A stretch of 64,000 nucleotides of DNA. Source: Bacillus sp. Marseille-P3661 (GTDB taxonomy: Bacteria; Bacillota; Bacilli; Bacillales; Bacillaceae_J). Within the stretch, counting starts at the first letter, position 1. The number at the start of each line of letters is the position of its first letter. Below are positions 18,098-27,854 of the stretch, piece by piece. Made by a program: the position numbers and the translations under genes. The notes below the pieces were generated by a model. The model was not told the origin of the DNA, did not search any database, and saw only the letters and a program-made list of their open reading frames with translations. The stretch is from NCBI RefSeq assembly GCF_900240995.1, contig NZ_LT965953.1, positions 703,303 through 767,302 on the forward strand, given 5' to 3'.

Positions 18098-18403
18098 CTA
18101 AGTGTTTTGTTGTTCCTCAGTCTCTTTTATAGCGCGTGGTTGGTAAAATCTGTACATTCTAAACCCTTGAATCGAATAAATCAACCCAACTATTAAAAAT
18201 ACCATTCCAACTATATTAGCGGTTGTAGTTTTCCAAATAATGATTTGATCTAATCCGAAGAAAAGCATAAACAGACCAAGTGTGATCGTTGCTTTACTTG
18301 AAAGCCATTGTCTATGATTAGGTTGTTTCACCCTGAAATATTTAACACGAAAAAATAAATATAAGGCAATACAAATAATTGATAATACACCAAAAATAGG
18401 CAT
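18098..18403 (-). CDS. ytpI: YtpI-like membrane protein
   Basis: The 101-residue protein has three hydrophobic segments (about residues 2-20, 38-55 and 62-82). Between the first two lies a basic loop (KYFRVKQPNHRQWLSSKA), and the tail is short and charged. It fits the YtpI family of small Bacillus membrane proteins of unknown function. The ATG follows TTGGAGGA. It sits convergent to ytoI and divergent from nrnA, the B. subtilis arrangement. Confidence 0.82.
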   Translation of the reverse strand: MPIFGVLSIICIALYLFFRVKYFRVKQPNHRQWLSSKATITLGLFMLFFGLDQIIIWKTTTANIVGMVFLIVGLIYSIQGFRMYRFYQPRAIKETEEQQNT

Positions 18404-18451
18404 GTGTAAAAATCCTCCAATTTTTCTCTTATTTCATATATTATTGTAACA

Positions 18452-18646
18452 TTAAAAATGATCATATGGTTTAATAATTATAAATGGAAAATGATAATGA
18501 TCATGGTTTTCGTTACCTGCTGTGGGTGCAGTAACCATAAAGTACGTAGATTGTAAATGTATAGCCATCATGATTTTATCTCTATGATGACTTGTAGTGC
18601 ATGTATTCCCGTTCAAGGGGTAGGCAGTAGATTGTAGAGAGTACAC
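18452..18646 (-). CDS. Small His-rich hypothetical protein, up to 64 aa
   Basis: The frame begins at a GTG without a clear ribosome binding site and ends at TAA. Downstream ATGs at codons 26-27 follow a weak GAGAT and could be alternative starts. The sequence is unusually rich in His (clusters TSHHRDK and NHDHYHF) with two Cys-free hydrophobic patches (YFMVTAPTAG; FPFIIIKP). Ordinary codon use and a protein-like pattern favour a real gene between ytpI and nrnA. I do not recognise it confidently. The absence of a good translation signal lowers confidence. Confidence 0.4.
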   Translation of the reverse strand: MYSLQSTAYPLNGNTCTTSHHRDKIMMAIHLQSTYFMVTAPTAGNENHDHYHFPFIIIKPYDHF

Positions 18647-18689
18647 ATAATGTAATTTGAATCAAATTATCCATTAAAGGAGATCGTTA

Positions 18690-19637
18690 ATGAAAACTGA
18701 AATACTTAATTTAATTAAAGAGTATGATAAAATAATCATCCATCGACATGTCCGTCCTGATCCAGATGCAATTGGTTCGCAAGGAGGGCTAGCCGAAATC
18801 ATTAAGGTTTCATTCCCAAAAAAGCAGGTTTATGTTGTTGGGGAGATGGATAGTTCGCTTGAATTTCTTAATAAAATGGACAGCATTCCTAACGAGTATT
18901 ACTCTGGTGCACTTGTAATCGTATGTGATACAGCGAATACTGAGCGAATAAGTGATGAAAGGTATTGTTTAGGCGAGAAACTTGTAAAGATAGACCATCA
19001 CCCAAATCATGATCCATATGGTGATATTGTTTGGGTAGATACTACTGCAAGTTCTGCAAGTGAATTAATATACGAGTTTTATTTATATGGTAAAGATAAT
19101 GGCTTAATAATAAACAGCAGCGCTGCAAGGTTAATTTTTGCTGGAATTGTTGGAGACACAGGACGCTTTTTGTTTCCGAGCACAAATATAAAAACATTTC
19201 GCTATGCAGCGGACTTATTAGAGTATAATGTTAATCCAACTAATTTGTATGATCAATTATATAATACAAAAATGGAAGTCGTGCAACTTCAAGGCTATGT
19301 GCTACAAAATTTTAAGGTATTAGAAACAGGAGCTGCTTACCTTTCATTAGATAGAGGAACAATTGCAAAATTCAATGTAACTCCATCTGAAGCATCGCAG
19401 TTAGTAAGCATACTTGGTAACATAGAAGGGGTATTAGCATGGGTGTTTTTTGTGGAGGAAGAAGATCAAATTAGAGTTCGATTACGCTCAAGGGGACCTG
19501 TAATAAATACTATTGCACAAAAGTTCAACGGTGGCGGGCATCCGTTGGCATCTGGAGCTACAATTTATCATTGGGAAGATACATCTGCAGTAATTGAAGA
19601 ATTAAACAAGGCCTGCATACAATATAAACATAATTAA
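18690..19637 (+). CDS. nrnA: DHH/DHHA1 phosphoesterase NrnA (oligoribonuclease and pAp phosphatase)
   Basis: NrnA (YtqI) degrades 2-5 nt RNA fragments and dephosphorylates pAp in the cytoplasm. The 315-residue protein has DHH motif I RHVRPDPDAIGSQ near residue 20, motif III DHHPNHDP near residue 100, and GIVGDTGRF. The C-terminal DHHA1 substrate loop is FNGGGHPLASGA. Length matches the family. The ATG follows AAAGGAG. The position upstream of ytrI/ytrH and dnaE follows B. subtilis. Confidence 0.94.
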   Translation: MKTEILNLIKEYDKIIIHRHVRPDPDAIGSQGGLAEIIKVSFPKKQVYVVGEMDSSLEFLNKMDSIPNEYYSGALVIVCDTANTERISDERYCLGEKLVKIDHHPNHDPYGDIVWVDTTASSASELIYEFYLYGKDNGLIINSSAARLIFAGIVGDTGRFLFPSTNIKTFRYAADLLEYNVNPTNLYDQLYNTKMEVVQLQGYVLQNFKVLETGAAYLSLDRGTIAKFNVTPSEASQLVSILGNIEGVLAWVFFVEEEDQIRVRLRSRGPVINTIAQKFNGGGHPLASGATIYHWEDTSAVIEELNKACIQYKHN

Positions 19638-19640
19638 TTT

Positions 19641-19690
19641 AAAAAAAATATAAAAAGTATGGTGGGTTACCCTTGAACGGTACCACCATA
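19641..19690 (-). terminator. Terminator of the small minus-strand gene
   Basis: TATGGTGG (19659-19666) pairs with CCACCATA (19683-19690), with inner TACC/GGTA pairing. The T run lies on the minus-strand side (19641-19656), so it ends the 65-aa gene; on the plus strand it may also hold back nrnA readthrough. Confidence 0.7.
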
Positions 19691-19696
19691 CGTAGG

Positions 19697-19894
19697 TTAT
19701 GTTATTGTTTTTCGTTCAATGGGAATAAACCAATAGCCTTTGTCTGTTTCATCAATATGAACTTCGACTTTCAATGATAATAATTCTCTTTTGATTAAAC
19801 GTGCAATTTCGCCCGTTTCAGTAAATGCAGAAAAACCGCTTTTAATTTGTTCAACCTTGGTGCGAACAAGAGTAGTCGTTGAAATAACAAGCAT
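19697..19894 (-). CDS. Small hypothetical protein, 65 aa
   Basis: I do not recognise this basic 65-residue protein. It starts MLVISTTTLVRTKVEQIKSG; a KRELLSLKVEVHID segment precedes a C-terminal GYWFIPIERK. No membrane segment is seen. The ATG at 19894 was chosen because GAGAGGGGG lies seven bases before it. An upstream in-frame ATG at 19912 lies inside that region. It has its own terminator, supporting a real gene. Confidence 0.6.
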   Translation of the reverse strand: MLVISTTTLVRTKVEQIKSGFSAFTETGEIARLIKRELLSLKVEVHIDETDKGYWFIPIERKTIT

Positions 19895-19997
19895 ATTGAT
19901 CCCCCTCTCCATATGGGAAATTGTATTATATTTCTATTGTATTAAATGGAAGGGTAGATGTCGCTTGTCAGATGTGACAAAATTCGGAAATTTCATA

Positions 19998-20501
19998 TTA
20001 ATTTAGTAATTCTACTTTCAAATAAAGGTCTAACCTAGTAAATAAAACGAGCTGATGTACTTTAACTTGATACTTTTGACCTTCAAGTGTAATGATCTTA
20101 TTTTCGATCGTTTTAATAATTAACGCTCTATTATTTGCAACTGTTTCGATATCTTGTTTTATTAAAGAATTTATGTCTGTTATGATTGCTTCCCTAAGGT
20201 TATATTTTGTATATTCATTAAGTAATAGTTTTTTCTCGTTAGTAAAATATATATTAATTTCCTCAATGGTTAACTTCTTTTTATTGGCTTCGTTTAATTG
20301 TTCATAGTCTTTTTGCCAGATCTCTTTTTCATCTTCAAGTTCTCTAATTATAGACTGCTGCTTTAAAACTAAGTTAATTTGTTTATCCTGCAGTTCACCA
20401 AACATATATAAAAAAAGCAACCATCCTAGTATCGAACCAACAAACACACCTGCAAAAAATCGTTGCCATGAACGCATTTTAAAATAAGGTGGAATTCTCA
20501 T
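19998..20501 (-). CDS. ytrI: Sporulation membrane protein YtrI
   Basis: The 167-residue protein begins MRIPPYFKMRSWQRFFAG, a conserved YtrI start, followed by one membrane helix (about residues 16-38). A coiled-coil region spans about 42-75 (KQQSIIRELEDEKEIWQKDY), then comes an alpha/beta C-terminus. The ATG at 20501 overlaps the ytrH stop as ATGA, a strong sign of translational coupling. A TTG 27 bases earlier is rejected. YtrH and YtrI are SigE-controlled mother-cell proteins needed for efficient sporulation in B. subtilis (family knowledge). Confidence 0.86.
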   Translation of the reverse strand: MRIPPYFKMRSWQRFFAGVFVGSILGWLLFLYMFGELQDKQINLVLKQQSIIRELEDEKEIWQKDYEQLNEANKKKLTIEEINIYFTNEKKLLLNEYTKYNLREAIITDINSLIKQDIETVANNRALIIKTIENKIITLEGQKYQVKVHQLVLFTRLDLYLKVELLN

Positions 20502-20836
20502 TGGAGCATGTTCTCCTGAATCAGCCAATTAATTATTGTTGCACCTGTCTGGGTGCCGCCCATTGCCGCTACAATTAATAATATTTGTTTGAAAATATCT
20601 AACGGAACACCATCAAATAAGCCTCTTTGAAAGTTTGTAATTGCATCAAAGGTGCCACCGATTGCCGCAACGATCGCCCATATTTTTAGACTCTTTGCAA
20701 TACGGCCAATAATCGTCAACGGGGGTTCACCAACTAAAAATGCACCAATTCCACCTATTAAGGAGCCTCCAATCATTACACCTAAAGCGATAAAATAACA
20801 ATTAATCATTGAAGCCATAAAGCGTTCTTCCACCAT
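20498..20836 (-). CDS. ytrH: Sporulation membrane protein YtrH
   Basis: This 112-residue, very hydrophobic protein has about three transmembrane helices, with glycine-rich GVMIGGSLIGGIGAFLVG in the first and AAMGGTQTGATIINWLI near the end. It matches the YtrH family. The start ATG follows GAGGAGTTGG; an ATG six codons later is also possible. It is the first gene of the ytrH-ytrI operon, divergent from dnaE. It is expected to be made in the mother cell during sporulation. Confidence 0.86.
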   Translation of the reverse strand: MVEERFMASMINCYFIALGVMIGGSLIGGIGAFLVGEPPLTIIGRIAKSLKIWAIVAAIGGTFDAITNFQRGLFDGVPLDIFKQILLIVAAMGGTQTGATIINWLIQENMLQ

Positions 20837-21102
20837 GCTGCCAACTCCTCAAAAAAACAAATTCTCTTACTCTATACATATGGAAAGAGTTGGACTAGTA
20901 TGTTGTTTTTAATACATGATGAAAGATAAAATTATATGCAGCTTTAGTGATAAGAAAAATTGAGTATCGTAGGAAAAACATGAGGTTAAGTGGTTAATCG
21001 ACACAGATATTTACGTAAGATTACGTATGTGGCGAAATTATTGTCACACTACTATATAATAGGAATAGCGAAGTCATTAGCTATTTACAGAAGGTGAGTA
21101 TA

Positions 21103-24100
21103 ATGAAAGTTGTTCATTTACATGTGCATAGTGCTTACAGCTTATTAAACAGTACTGCTACTATTGATGATCTTGTGAGTGCTGCTGTAAAAAAGGATTT
21201 TAAGGCACTAGCTCTAACAGATGAAAATGTAATGTACGGGGCTGTTCCTTTTTATAAAGCTTGTAAAAAACAAAACATTAAACCTATCATTGGAATGGTT
21301 TTATCAATGCAGGCTATTTTAAGTCCTGTTAACGAAAAAAATTATCAATTAATTTTATTAGCAAAATCAAATGAAGGTTATCGGAATTTACTTAAACTTA
21401 GCACACTTGTTCAAACGCAATATCAAAGTGGTGTTCCTATACATGTTGTGCAGGAATTTACGAAAGGGACTATCGCAATTACACCATTAACGGCTGAACT
21501 TACGCAGTCAATGCTCCATCAGCAGTGGGATCAAGCGCTGCAATTAGTGAACCAGCTTGTAACCTTATTTAACGGAGATTTTTATGTTGGCGTTCCACCC
21601 ATTCATTTGGATGAACATAAAATGATTGTTCAATTTTGTAAGAATAACTCTATCCCGATGGTCGTTAATAATCCAATACATTATCTTGAAAAAGATGATG
21701 CACTTATACATCAATGTTTACAGGCGATCAAATACGGCAAAAAGCTTTCTGAATTTACTCAGGAAGTACAACAAGAAAGTTTTATGAAGGAAGAAAACGA
21801 GCTTGTTAGACAGTTTCAAAGCAATCCAGAGGCCCTTGAAAATACAGTTAAAATAGCAAATCAATGTAATGTGGAAATTAAACTTGGAGACATGATTCTT
21901 CCTAAATTCCCATTACCGAATGGTGTGTCAGCCGTACAGTATTTAAAAAGTCTTTGTCTAAAAGGCCTTGAAAAAAGATATGCACCATCACCTTCAAAAA
22001 TTGCGAGAGAAAGATTAGAATACGAGCTTTCAATAATTGAAAACATGCAGTTTAGTGACTATTTCTTGATTGTTTGGGATTTTATGAATTATGCCCATAA
22101 ACATAGTATTATTACTGGACCTGGCAGGGGATCAGCGGCCGGTTCTTTAGTTGCCTATGTTTTGGGCATAACAAATGTAGATCCATTAGCTTACAACCTA
22201 TTATTTGAAAGATTTTTAAATCCAGAGAGAATTACAATGCCTGATATAGATATTGATTTTCCTGATATACGTCGGGATGAACTTATTCAATATGTATCCA
22301 AAAAATATGGTAAGAATCATGTTGCTCAGATTGTTACATTTGGAACATTAGCAGCACGTGCTGCTATAAGGGATGTTGGGCGTGTTCTAGGAATGCCCTT
22401 GAGTGATATAGATCGATGGACAAAGTATATTCCTTCAAGGCCAGGTATTACATTAAATGAGGCCGTTAAAGAATCTATACCTTTAAGAAACGAACTACAG
22501 CAACGAAAAGATGCACAGAAATTATTTAATATTGCGAGAAAGATTGAAGGTCTACCAAGGCACACCTCCACACATGCAGCTGGAGTTGTTATCAGCGATG
22601 CTCCTCTTACTGATTTAGTACCATTACAGGAAGGGAATAATGGGGTATTACTAACCCAGTATTCGATGGAAATCCTAGAAGAAATTGGATTGTTAAAAAT
22701 GGATTTCTTGGGACTGAGGAATTTAACATTGATAGAAAATATTCAAACTTTGATACGAAAAGAAATGAATATGGTTATAAACTTAAACGATATACCAATG
22801 AATGATGAAAAAACGTTTGAACTACTTGGTGCAGGTGATACCACCGGTGTATTTCAGCTTGAATCAACAGGAATGCGAAAAGTATTAAATAAATTACTAC
22901 CTACGCAATTTGAAGATATTGTTGCGGTTAATGCATTATATCGCCCAGGACCTATGGAAAACATTCCGCTTTTTATCGATAGAAAGCACGGGAAGAGAAA
23001 AATCTCCTATCCACATTCAGATTTACAGGAAATTTTGGAGCCTACATATGGTGTTATCGTGTATCAAGAACAAATCATGAAGATTGCTTCTAAAATGGCT
23101 GGATTTTCATTGGGTGAAGCGGATCTCCTTAGAAGAGCGGTAAGTAAGAAAAAACGAGATGTATTAGAAAAGGAACGTAAACATTTTGTGAATGGTTGTT
23201 TGGAAAAAGGTTATGACGAAAAAGTGGCCGATCAAATATATGATTTGATTGTTCGTTTTGCGGATTACGGTTTTAATAGAAGTCATGCAGTTGCTTATAG
23301 TATTATTGCTTACTGGCTTGCTTATCTAAAGGCAAATTTTCCGCTTTATTTTATGTGTGCACTCCTTTCAAGTGTAGTTGGCAATGAAGACAAAATAGCA
23401 CAGTACATTGGTGAATCAAGACAAAAATCTATTGATATTTTACCGCCATCCATAAATAAAAGTGGTATATTCTTTAATGTAGAGGAAGGGAAAATTAGAT
23501 TTAGTTTAGTTCCGATCAAAAATGTTGGTATGACGGCTATTAAGGAAATTCTTTACCAACGTCGTCAAAAAAGATTTACAGATTTGTTTGACTTCTGTGC
23601 TCGTGTGTCGTTGAAAATTGTTAATAGACGTGTAATCGAGTCGCTTATTTTATCCGGTTGTTTTGATGAGTTCGGAAGGGATCGTGCTGAGTTATTGGCT
23701 AGTATCGATGCGGCGGTTAGTTATGCGGAACTAGTGAAAGAGGACGACGGAGGTTTCTTTTTGTCCGACGACATTGTACCGAAACCACAATATTTAAAAG
23801 TGGAGGCATTAACTACACAGGACAAGCTGCAATTTGAAAAGGAAGTTCTTGGTTTTTATTTATCCAACCACCCTATAGAACCATATAAACATTTACTAGT
23901 TAGAATGAATGCATCAACAATTGCTACTTTAAGCACGAAAGTTGGCTCTGTTGTTCAATTAGGAGCACTTATTGTAAATCAACGAACTATCAAAACTAAA
24001 AAAGGTGATCAAATGGCATTTTTAACACTTAGTGATGAGACCGGCGAGCTCGATGCTGTTGTATTTCCGTTAGTGTTTAGTAAGTTTTTGAGTTTCATTA

Positions 24101-24438
24101 AGAAGGGTGAAATCATCTTCATCGATGGAAAAGTAGAGGAACGAGACGGTCAAATTCAATTAATTGTTAATAATTTAACGGCCATCACCAAACTAAAAGC
24201 AAATATATTTGAAAAATTATATTTAAGAGTTGAGGAAACGCGTAATGATATGGGGAAATTACATCAAATTAAAGCAATATTAAAAAAATACCCAGGACCT
24301 ACAGAGGTATATATTCATTATGCAGATAAACAAAAGACTGTACGGTTACCACAGGAATGGTCGGTAAAAATTTCAGAAGAATGTTTGAAAAAATTGAGAT
24401 TGGTTTTAGGTATGAAAAATGTAGTAATTAAAAAGTAA
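21103..24438 (+). CDS. dnaE: DNA polymerase III alpha subunit DnaE
   Basis: DnaE is the error-prone C-family replicative polymerase that extends primers for lagging-strand synthesis beside PolC. The 1111-residue protein has an N-terminal PHP domain (KVVHLHVHSAYSLLNS) and the catalytic palm with the aspartate triad motif PDIDIDFPD near residue 380. It ends with tandem HhH/fingers and an OB fold at about 940-1010 (VQLGALIVNQRT). No proofreading exonuclease is inserted, so it is DnaE and not PolC. The ATG at 21103 follows AGAAGGTGAG; a GTG at 21094 overlaps that site. Confidence 0.96.
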   Translation: MKVVHLHVHSAYSLLNSTATIDDLVSAAVKKDFKALALTDENVMYGAVPFYKACKKQNIKPIIGMVLSMQAILSPVNEKNYQLILLAKSNEGYRNLLKLSTLVQTQYQSGVPIHVVQEFTKGTIAITPLTAELTQSMLHQQWDQALQLVNQLVTLFNGDFYVGVPPIHLDEHKMIVQFCKNNSIPMVVNNPIHYLEKDDALIHQCLQAIKYGKKLSEFTQEVQQESFMKEENELVRQFQSNPEALENTVKIANQCNVEIKLGDMILPKFPLPNGVSAVQYLKSLCLKGLEKRYAPSPSKIARERLEYELSIIENMQFSDYFLIVWDFMNYAHKHSIITGPGRGSAAGSLVAYVLGITNVDPLAYNLLFERFLNPERITMPDIDIDFPDIRRDELIQYVSKKYGKNHVAQIVTFGTLAARAAIRDVGRVLGMPLSDIDRWTKYIPSRPGITLNEAVKESIPLRNELQQRKDAQKLFNIARKIEGLPRHTSTHAAGVVISDAPLTDLVPLQEGNNGVLLTQYSMEILEEIGLLKMDFLGLRNLTLIENIQTLIRKEMNMVINLNDIPMNDEKTFELLGAGDTTGVFQLESTGMRKVLNKLLPTQFEDIVAVNALYRPGPMENIPLFIDRKHGKRKISYPHSDLQEILEPTYGVIVYQEQIMKIASKMAGFSLGEADLLRRAVSKKKRDVLEKERKHFVNGCLEKGYDEKVADQIYDLIVRFADYGFNRSHAVAYSIIAYWLAYLKANFPLYFMCALLSSVVGNEDKIAQYIGESRQKSIDILPPSINKSGIFFNVEEGKIRFSLVPIKNVGMTAIKEILYQRRQKRFTDLFDFCARVSLKIVNRRVIESLILSGCFDEFGRDRAELLASIDAAVSYAELVKEDDGGFFLSDDIVPKPQYLKVEALTTQDKLQFEKEVLGFYLSNHPIEPYKHLLVRMNASTIATLSTKVGSVVQLGALIVNQRTIKTKKGDQMAFLTLSDETGELDAVVFPLVFSKFLSFIKKGEIIFIDGKVEERDGQIQLIVNNLTAITKLKANIFEKLYLRVEETRNDMGKLHQIKAILKKYPGPTEVYIHYADKQKTVRLPQEWSVKISEECLKKLRLVLGMKNVVIKK

Positions 24439-24440
24439 GC

Positions 24441-24468
24441 TTTACAGCTATACCACTTTTGATATAAT
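24441..24468 (+). promoter_or_regulatory. SigA-type promoter upstream of ytsJ
   Basis: TTTACA (24441-24446), a 16-base spacer and a perfect TATAAT (24463-24468) begin right after the dnaE stop. This gives ytsJ its own promoter and a leader of roughly 180 bases. Confidence 0.65.
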
Positions 24469-24484
24469 GAAGGAGGTTTAGTAT

Positions 24485-24534
24485 TATTTTTTATACTATC
24501 ATTACAGAATTTTTATAGTATAGTATAAAAAATA
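24485..24534 (+). other. Perfect 15-base inverted repeat in the ytsJ leader
   Basis: TATTTTTTATACTAT (24485-24499) and ATAGTATAAAAAATA (24520-24534) are exact inverted arms with a 20-base loop. They lie just after the promoter, so they would fold at the 5' end of the transcript. Function is not known; it could be an operator or an RNA hairpin. Confidence 0.55.
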
Positions 24535-24656
24535 GGCCCTTAGGGTTCATAACTGAAGGGGCATCGTGATTTTACCGATTCGGGCAAATTGCGAACTTTT
24601 CCAATACTACTAATAAAAATTTTGGCCAATGAATGGTACAAAAAGGAGTGAACGGT

Positions 24657-25895
24657 GTGTCTGTTACACGGGAGGAAGCATTGCACATACATAGAACTAG
24701 CAAGGGGAAACTTGAAACCAAGTCTAAGGTTCCGGTTCGAAATTCGCACGACCTAAGTTTGGCGTATTCCCCTGGAGTAGCTGAGCCTTGTAAAGATATT
24801 TATGAAGATAAAAGTAAGGTATATGAATATACAGTAAAAGGCAATATGGTTGCTGTTGTTTCAGATGGTACTGCTGTACTTGGTTTAGGAAATATTGGTC
24901 CAGAAGCTGCGTTACCTGTTATGGAAGGAAAAGCAGTTTTGTTTAAGAGTTTTGCAGGTGTAGATGCTTTTCCAATTTGTCTGAATACAACGGATGTTGA
25001 TAAAATTGTTGAAACTGTTAAATTATTAGAGCCAACTTTTGGGGGCGTAAATTTAGAAGATATTGCTGCTCCTAACTGCTTTATTATAGAAGATAGATTA
25101 AAAAAAGAGACTAATATCCCTGTTTTTCATGACGATCAACATGGAACTGCAATCGTAACTCTTGCAGGCCTTGTAAACGCTCTAAAACTAGTGAAAAAGT
25201 CAATGTCTGATATTAAGGTTGTTTTGAACGGAGCGGGAGCAGCAGGCATTGCAATTGTAAAGTTATTATATAGCTTTGGTGTTCGAAATGTTATTATGTG
25301 TGATACTAAAGGGGCAATTTATGAAGGACGCCCATATGGTATGAATGAAGTAAAAGAGCAAGTAGCTAAAATGACAAATCTTCAAAAAATCGAAGGCACA
25401 CTCGCTGAAGTAATTGAAGGCGCTGATGTTTTTGTTGGTGTTTCAGTTAAAGACGCGCTTACACCTGAGATGGTTAAATCTATGAGCGAAGATCCGATTA
25501 TTTTTGCAATGGCGAATCCTAATCCAGAAATTATGCCTGCAGATGCCAAGGAAGCTGGGGCGAAAGTAATCGGTACAGGTCGTTCTGATTTCCCTAATCA
25601 AGTAAATAACGTCCTCGCGTTCCCAGGAATTTTCCGTGGAGCATTAGATGTTCGTGCGACACATATTAATGAAGATATGAAGGTTGCAGCTGTTCATGCG
25701 ATTGCCAATTTAATAAGTGAGGAAGAACTGTCTTCAGATTATGTTATACCAGCTCCGTTTGATCCTAGGGTAGCACCAGAAGTTGCTGCAGCTGTAGCAA
25801 AAGCAGCTATTGAAACCGGCGTGGCTCGTAAGAAAGTTGATCCTGAGGAAATTAAAGATAGAACGAAAAAACTCTCAATAATTGTAGAAAATTAA
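24657..25895 (+). CDS. ytsJ: NADP-dependent malic enzyme YtsJ
   Basis: YtsJ decarboxylates malate to pyruvate with NADP, supplying NADPH during growth on malate. The 412-residue two-domain protein has SLAYSPGVAEPC near the start, the metal/substrate segment APNCFIIEDRLK, FHDDQHGTAIV, and a Rossmann GAGAAGIAIVKLL near residue 195. The GTG at 24657 has AAGGAG eight bases upstream and gives the family-like N-terminus. An ATG at 24633 precedes that site and is rejected. It is preceded by its own promoter and long leader. Confidence 0.94.
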   Translation: MSVTREEALHIHRTSKGKLETKSKVPVRNSHDLSLAYSPGVAEPCKDIYEDKSKVYEYTVKGNMVAVVSDGTAVLGLGNIGPEAALPVMEGKAVLFKSFAGVDAFPICLNTTDVDKIVETVKLLEPTFGGVNLEDIAAPNCFIIEDRLKKETNIPVFHDDQHGTAIVTLAGLVNALKLVKKSMSDIKVVLNGAGAAGIAIVKLLYSFGVRNVIMCDTKGAIYEGRPYGMNEVKEQVAKMTNLQKIEGTLAEVIEGADVFVGVSVKDALTPEMVKSMSEDPIIFAMANPNPEIMPADAKEAGAKVIGTGRSDFPNQVNNVLAFPGIFRGALDVRATHINEDMKVAAVHAIANLISEEELSSDYVIPAPFDPRVAPEVAAAVAKAAIETGVARKKVDPEEIKDRTKKLSIIVEN

Positions 25896-25997
25896 AAGAA
25901 ACTTTCATAGAAATATCGACAAGCTTCTACAAAAAGAACTCTCGCAATGAGGTATTGTATAGTATTATACGAAAGGTGAAGGCTGTTAGGAGGTTTA

Positions 25998-26858
25998 ATG
26001 TTGCTTAAAGAATTTTTTGTAAAAAAGAAAAAGTATGCCTCGATTCCTTCTGAACAAGCTAAACAGGATGTACCAGAAGGTATAATGACGAAATGTCCAG
26101 GTTGCAAAAGGATTATGTATACAAAAGAATTAAAGAAGAGTTTAATGGTTTGCCAAGCTTGTAATCATCACTTCCAAATGAACTCGCAAGAACGTATTGA
26201 GAGCTTAATTGACGAAGGAACATTTATCGAATTTGACCGTGAGATGATTTCTGAAAATCCATTAAATTTCCCTGATTATGTTGAAAAACTCGAAAAGGAC
26301 CGCCAAAAAACGGGCTTAAATGAAGCGATTGTTACGGGGGAAGGTACAATTAATGGACTACCTGTAGTTGTTGCAGTCATGGACGCAAATTTCCGTATGG
26401 GAAGTATGGGATCTGTCGTTGGTGAAAAAATCACCCGTGCAATTGAAAGAGCTGATGACCGTCGAGTACCGTTTATTATTTTTACAGCATCAGGTGGCGC
26501 AAGAATGCAAGAGGGTGTATTAAGCCTTATGCAAATGGCTAAAACGAGTGCAGCCTTAAAAACATTTAGCATGAACGGCGGCCTTATTATCTCAGTAATG
26601 ACACACCCAACAACGGGTGGGGTCTCCGCTAGCTTTGCCTCATTAGGAGACTATAATTTTGCGGAACCTGGAGCATTAATTGGTTTTGCTGGTAGAAGAA
26701 TAATTGAACAAACTATTCGTGAGGATTTGCCAGAAGACTTTCAAACTGCTGAATTTTTGTTAAAACATGGTCAACTAGACCGAGTAATCCATCGTCTTGA
26801 AATGAAAGAAACACTTAGTACTATACTCGATATTCATCAAACAGGGGGTAGGCAATAG
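25998..26858 (+). CDS. accD: Acetyl-CoA carboxylase carboxyltransferase beta subunit
   Basis: AccD with AccA moves the carboxyl group from carboxybiotin to acetyl-CoA, making malonyl-CoA for fatty acids. The 286-residue protein has an N-terminal zinc ribbon (CPGCKR...CQACNHHF, about residues 34-56) and the crotonase-like carboxyltransferase fold with [19 protein letters not shown]. The ATG follows TTAGGAGG. Its stop overlaps the accA start by one base (TAGTG), the usual accDA operon. Confidence 0.96.
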   Translation: MLLKEFFVKKKKYASIPSEQAKQDVPEGIMTKCPGCKRIMYTKELKKSLMVCQACNHHFQMNSQERIESLIDEGTFIEFDREMISENPLNFPDYVEKLEKDRQKTGLNEAIVTGEGTINGLPVVVAVMDANFRMGSMGSVVGEKITRAIERADDRRVPFIIFTASGGARMQEGVLSLMQMAKTSAALKTFSMNGGLIISVMTHPTTGGVSASFASLGDYNFAEPGALIGFAGRRIIEQTIREDLPEDFQTAEFLLKHGQLDRVIHRLEMKETLSTILDIHQTGGRQ

Positions 26859-27835
26859 TGGCTGGAGAAATGGAATTTGAACGTCCTGTTAGTGAACTTC
26901 GAAAAAAAATAGCAGAATTAAAGAAATTTACTGAAGAAAAAGATATTGATTTAACCGATGAAATCAAAAAGCTTGAAACTAGACTAGAGAATTTAGAGAA
27001 TGAAGTATATGGTAATTTAAAACCATGGGATCGAGTGCAGATTGCTAGACATACAAATAGACCAACTTCACTTGATTACATTGGAAAATTATTTACTGAT
27101 TTCATTGAATTACATGGCGATCGTTTTTACGGTGATGACGAAGCAATTGTAGGAGGTATTGCGAAATTTCATGGCATACCTGTTACAGTTATTGGTCATC
27201 AACGTGGAAAGGATACCAAAGAAAACATTCGCCGAAACTTCGGTATGCCACATCCAGAAGGATACAGAAAAGCACTACGTTTAATGAAACAAGCGGAGAA
27301 ATTTAATCGTCCTATTATAACTTTTATTGATACAAAAGGTGCTTATCCAGGTAAAGCGGCTGAAGAAAGAGGACAGAGTGAGGCGATTGCCAAAAATTTA
27401 TTTGAAATGGCTGGATTAACTGTTCCAATCGTATGTATTGTAATAGGTGAAGGCGGGAGTGGTGGTGCTCTTGGTATCGGTGTGGGTAATCATATTCATA
27501 TGCTCGAAAACTCAACCTATTCCGTGATCTCACCTGAAGGTGCCGCTGCATTACTTTGGAAAGATGCAGGCCTTGCACAACGGGCTGCAGAAACGATGAA
27601 AATAACTGCACCTGACCTTAAGGAATTACAGGTTATCGATGAGATTATCCCGGAAGTAAAAGGTGGGGCACATCGTGATATAGTTAAACAAGCTGAATCT
27701 ATTGATAAGGTACTTAAAAATTCGATTGACGAGTTAATGAAACTTGATGCAAACACCTTGGTAGAACACCGTTATGAAAAATACAAGAATATTGGTAAAA
27801 TCTCGTTTATTGATGAATATATAGGGACAAAATAA
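26858..27835 (+). CDS. accA: Acetyl-CoA carboxylase carboxyltransferase alpha subunit
   Basis: The 325-residue alpha subunit has an N-terminal helical coiled coil (residues 8-50) followed by the carboxyltransferase domain. [28 protein letters not shown] and the oxyanion-loop [15 protein letters not shown] are family hallmarks. The start is a GTG sharing a base with the accD stop, with GGGGGTAGG just upstream, so translation is coupled to give the 1:1 ratio of the heterotetramer. A terminator follows. Confidence 0.96.
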   Translation: MAGEMEFERPVSELRKKIAELKKFTEEKDIDLTDEIKKLETRLENLENEVYGNLKPWDRVQIARHTNRPTSLDYIGKLFTDFIELHGDRFYGDDEAIVGGIAKFHGIPVTVIGHQRGKDTKENIRRNFGMPHPEGYRKALRLMKQAEKFNRPIITFIDTKGAYPGKAAEERGQSEAIAKNLFEMAGLTVPIVCIVIGEGGSGGALGIGVGNHIHMLENSTYSVISPEGAAALLWKDAGLAQRAAETMKITAPDLKELQVIDEIIPEVKGGAHRDIVKQAESIDKVLKNSIDELMKLDANTLVEHRYEKYKNIGKISFIDEYIGTK

Positions 27836-27854
27836 TAATTGTTCCTAAAAATTA

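Noticed and set aside
18480-18510. Fur-box-like AATGATAATGATCAT
   Set aside because: Only one half matches the Fur consensus, and the segment encodes the His-rich part (NHDHYHF) of a small ORF, so codon content explains it.
21013-21026. Palindrome ACGTAA-GA-TTACGT between ytrH and dnaE as an SOS or other operator
   Set aside because: Short, and does not match the Bacillus LexA box.
24470-24521. Leader peptide after AAGGAGG in the ytsJ leader
   Set aside because: Only an ATT could start it; there is no standard start codon at suitable distance.
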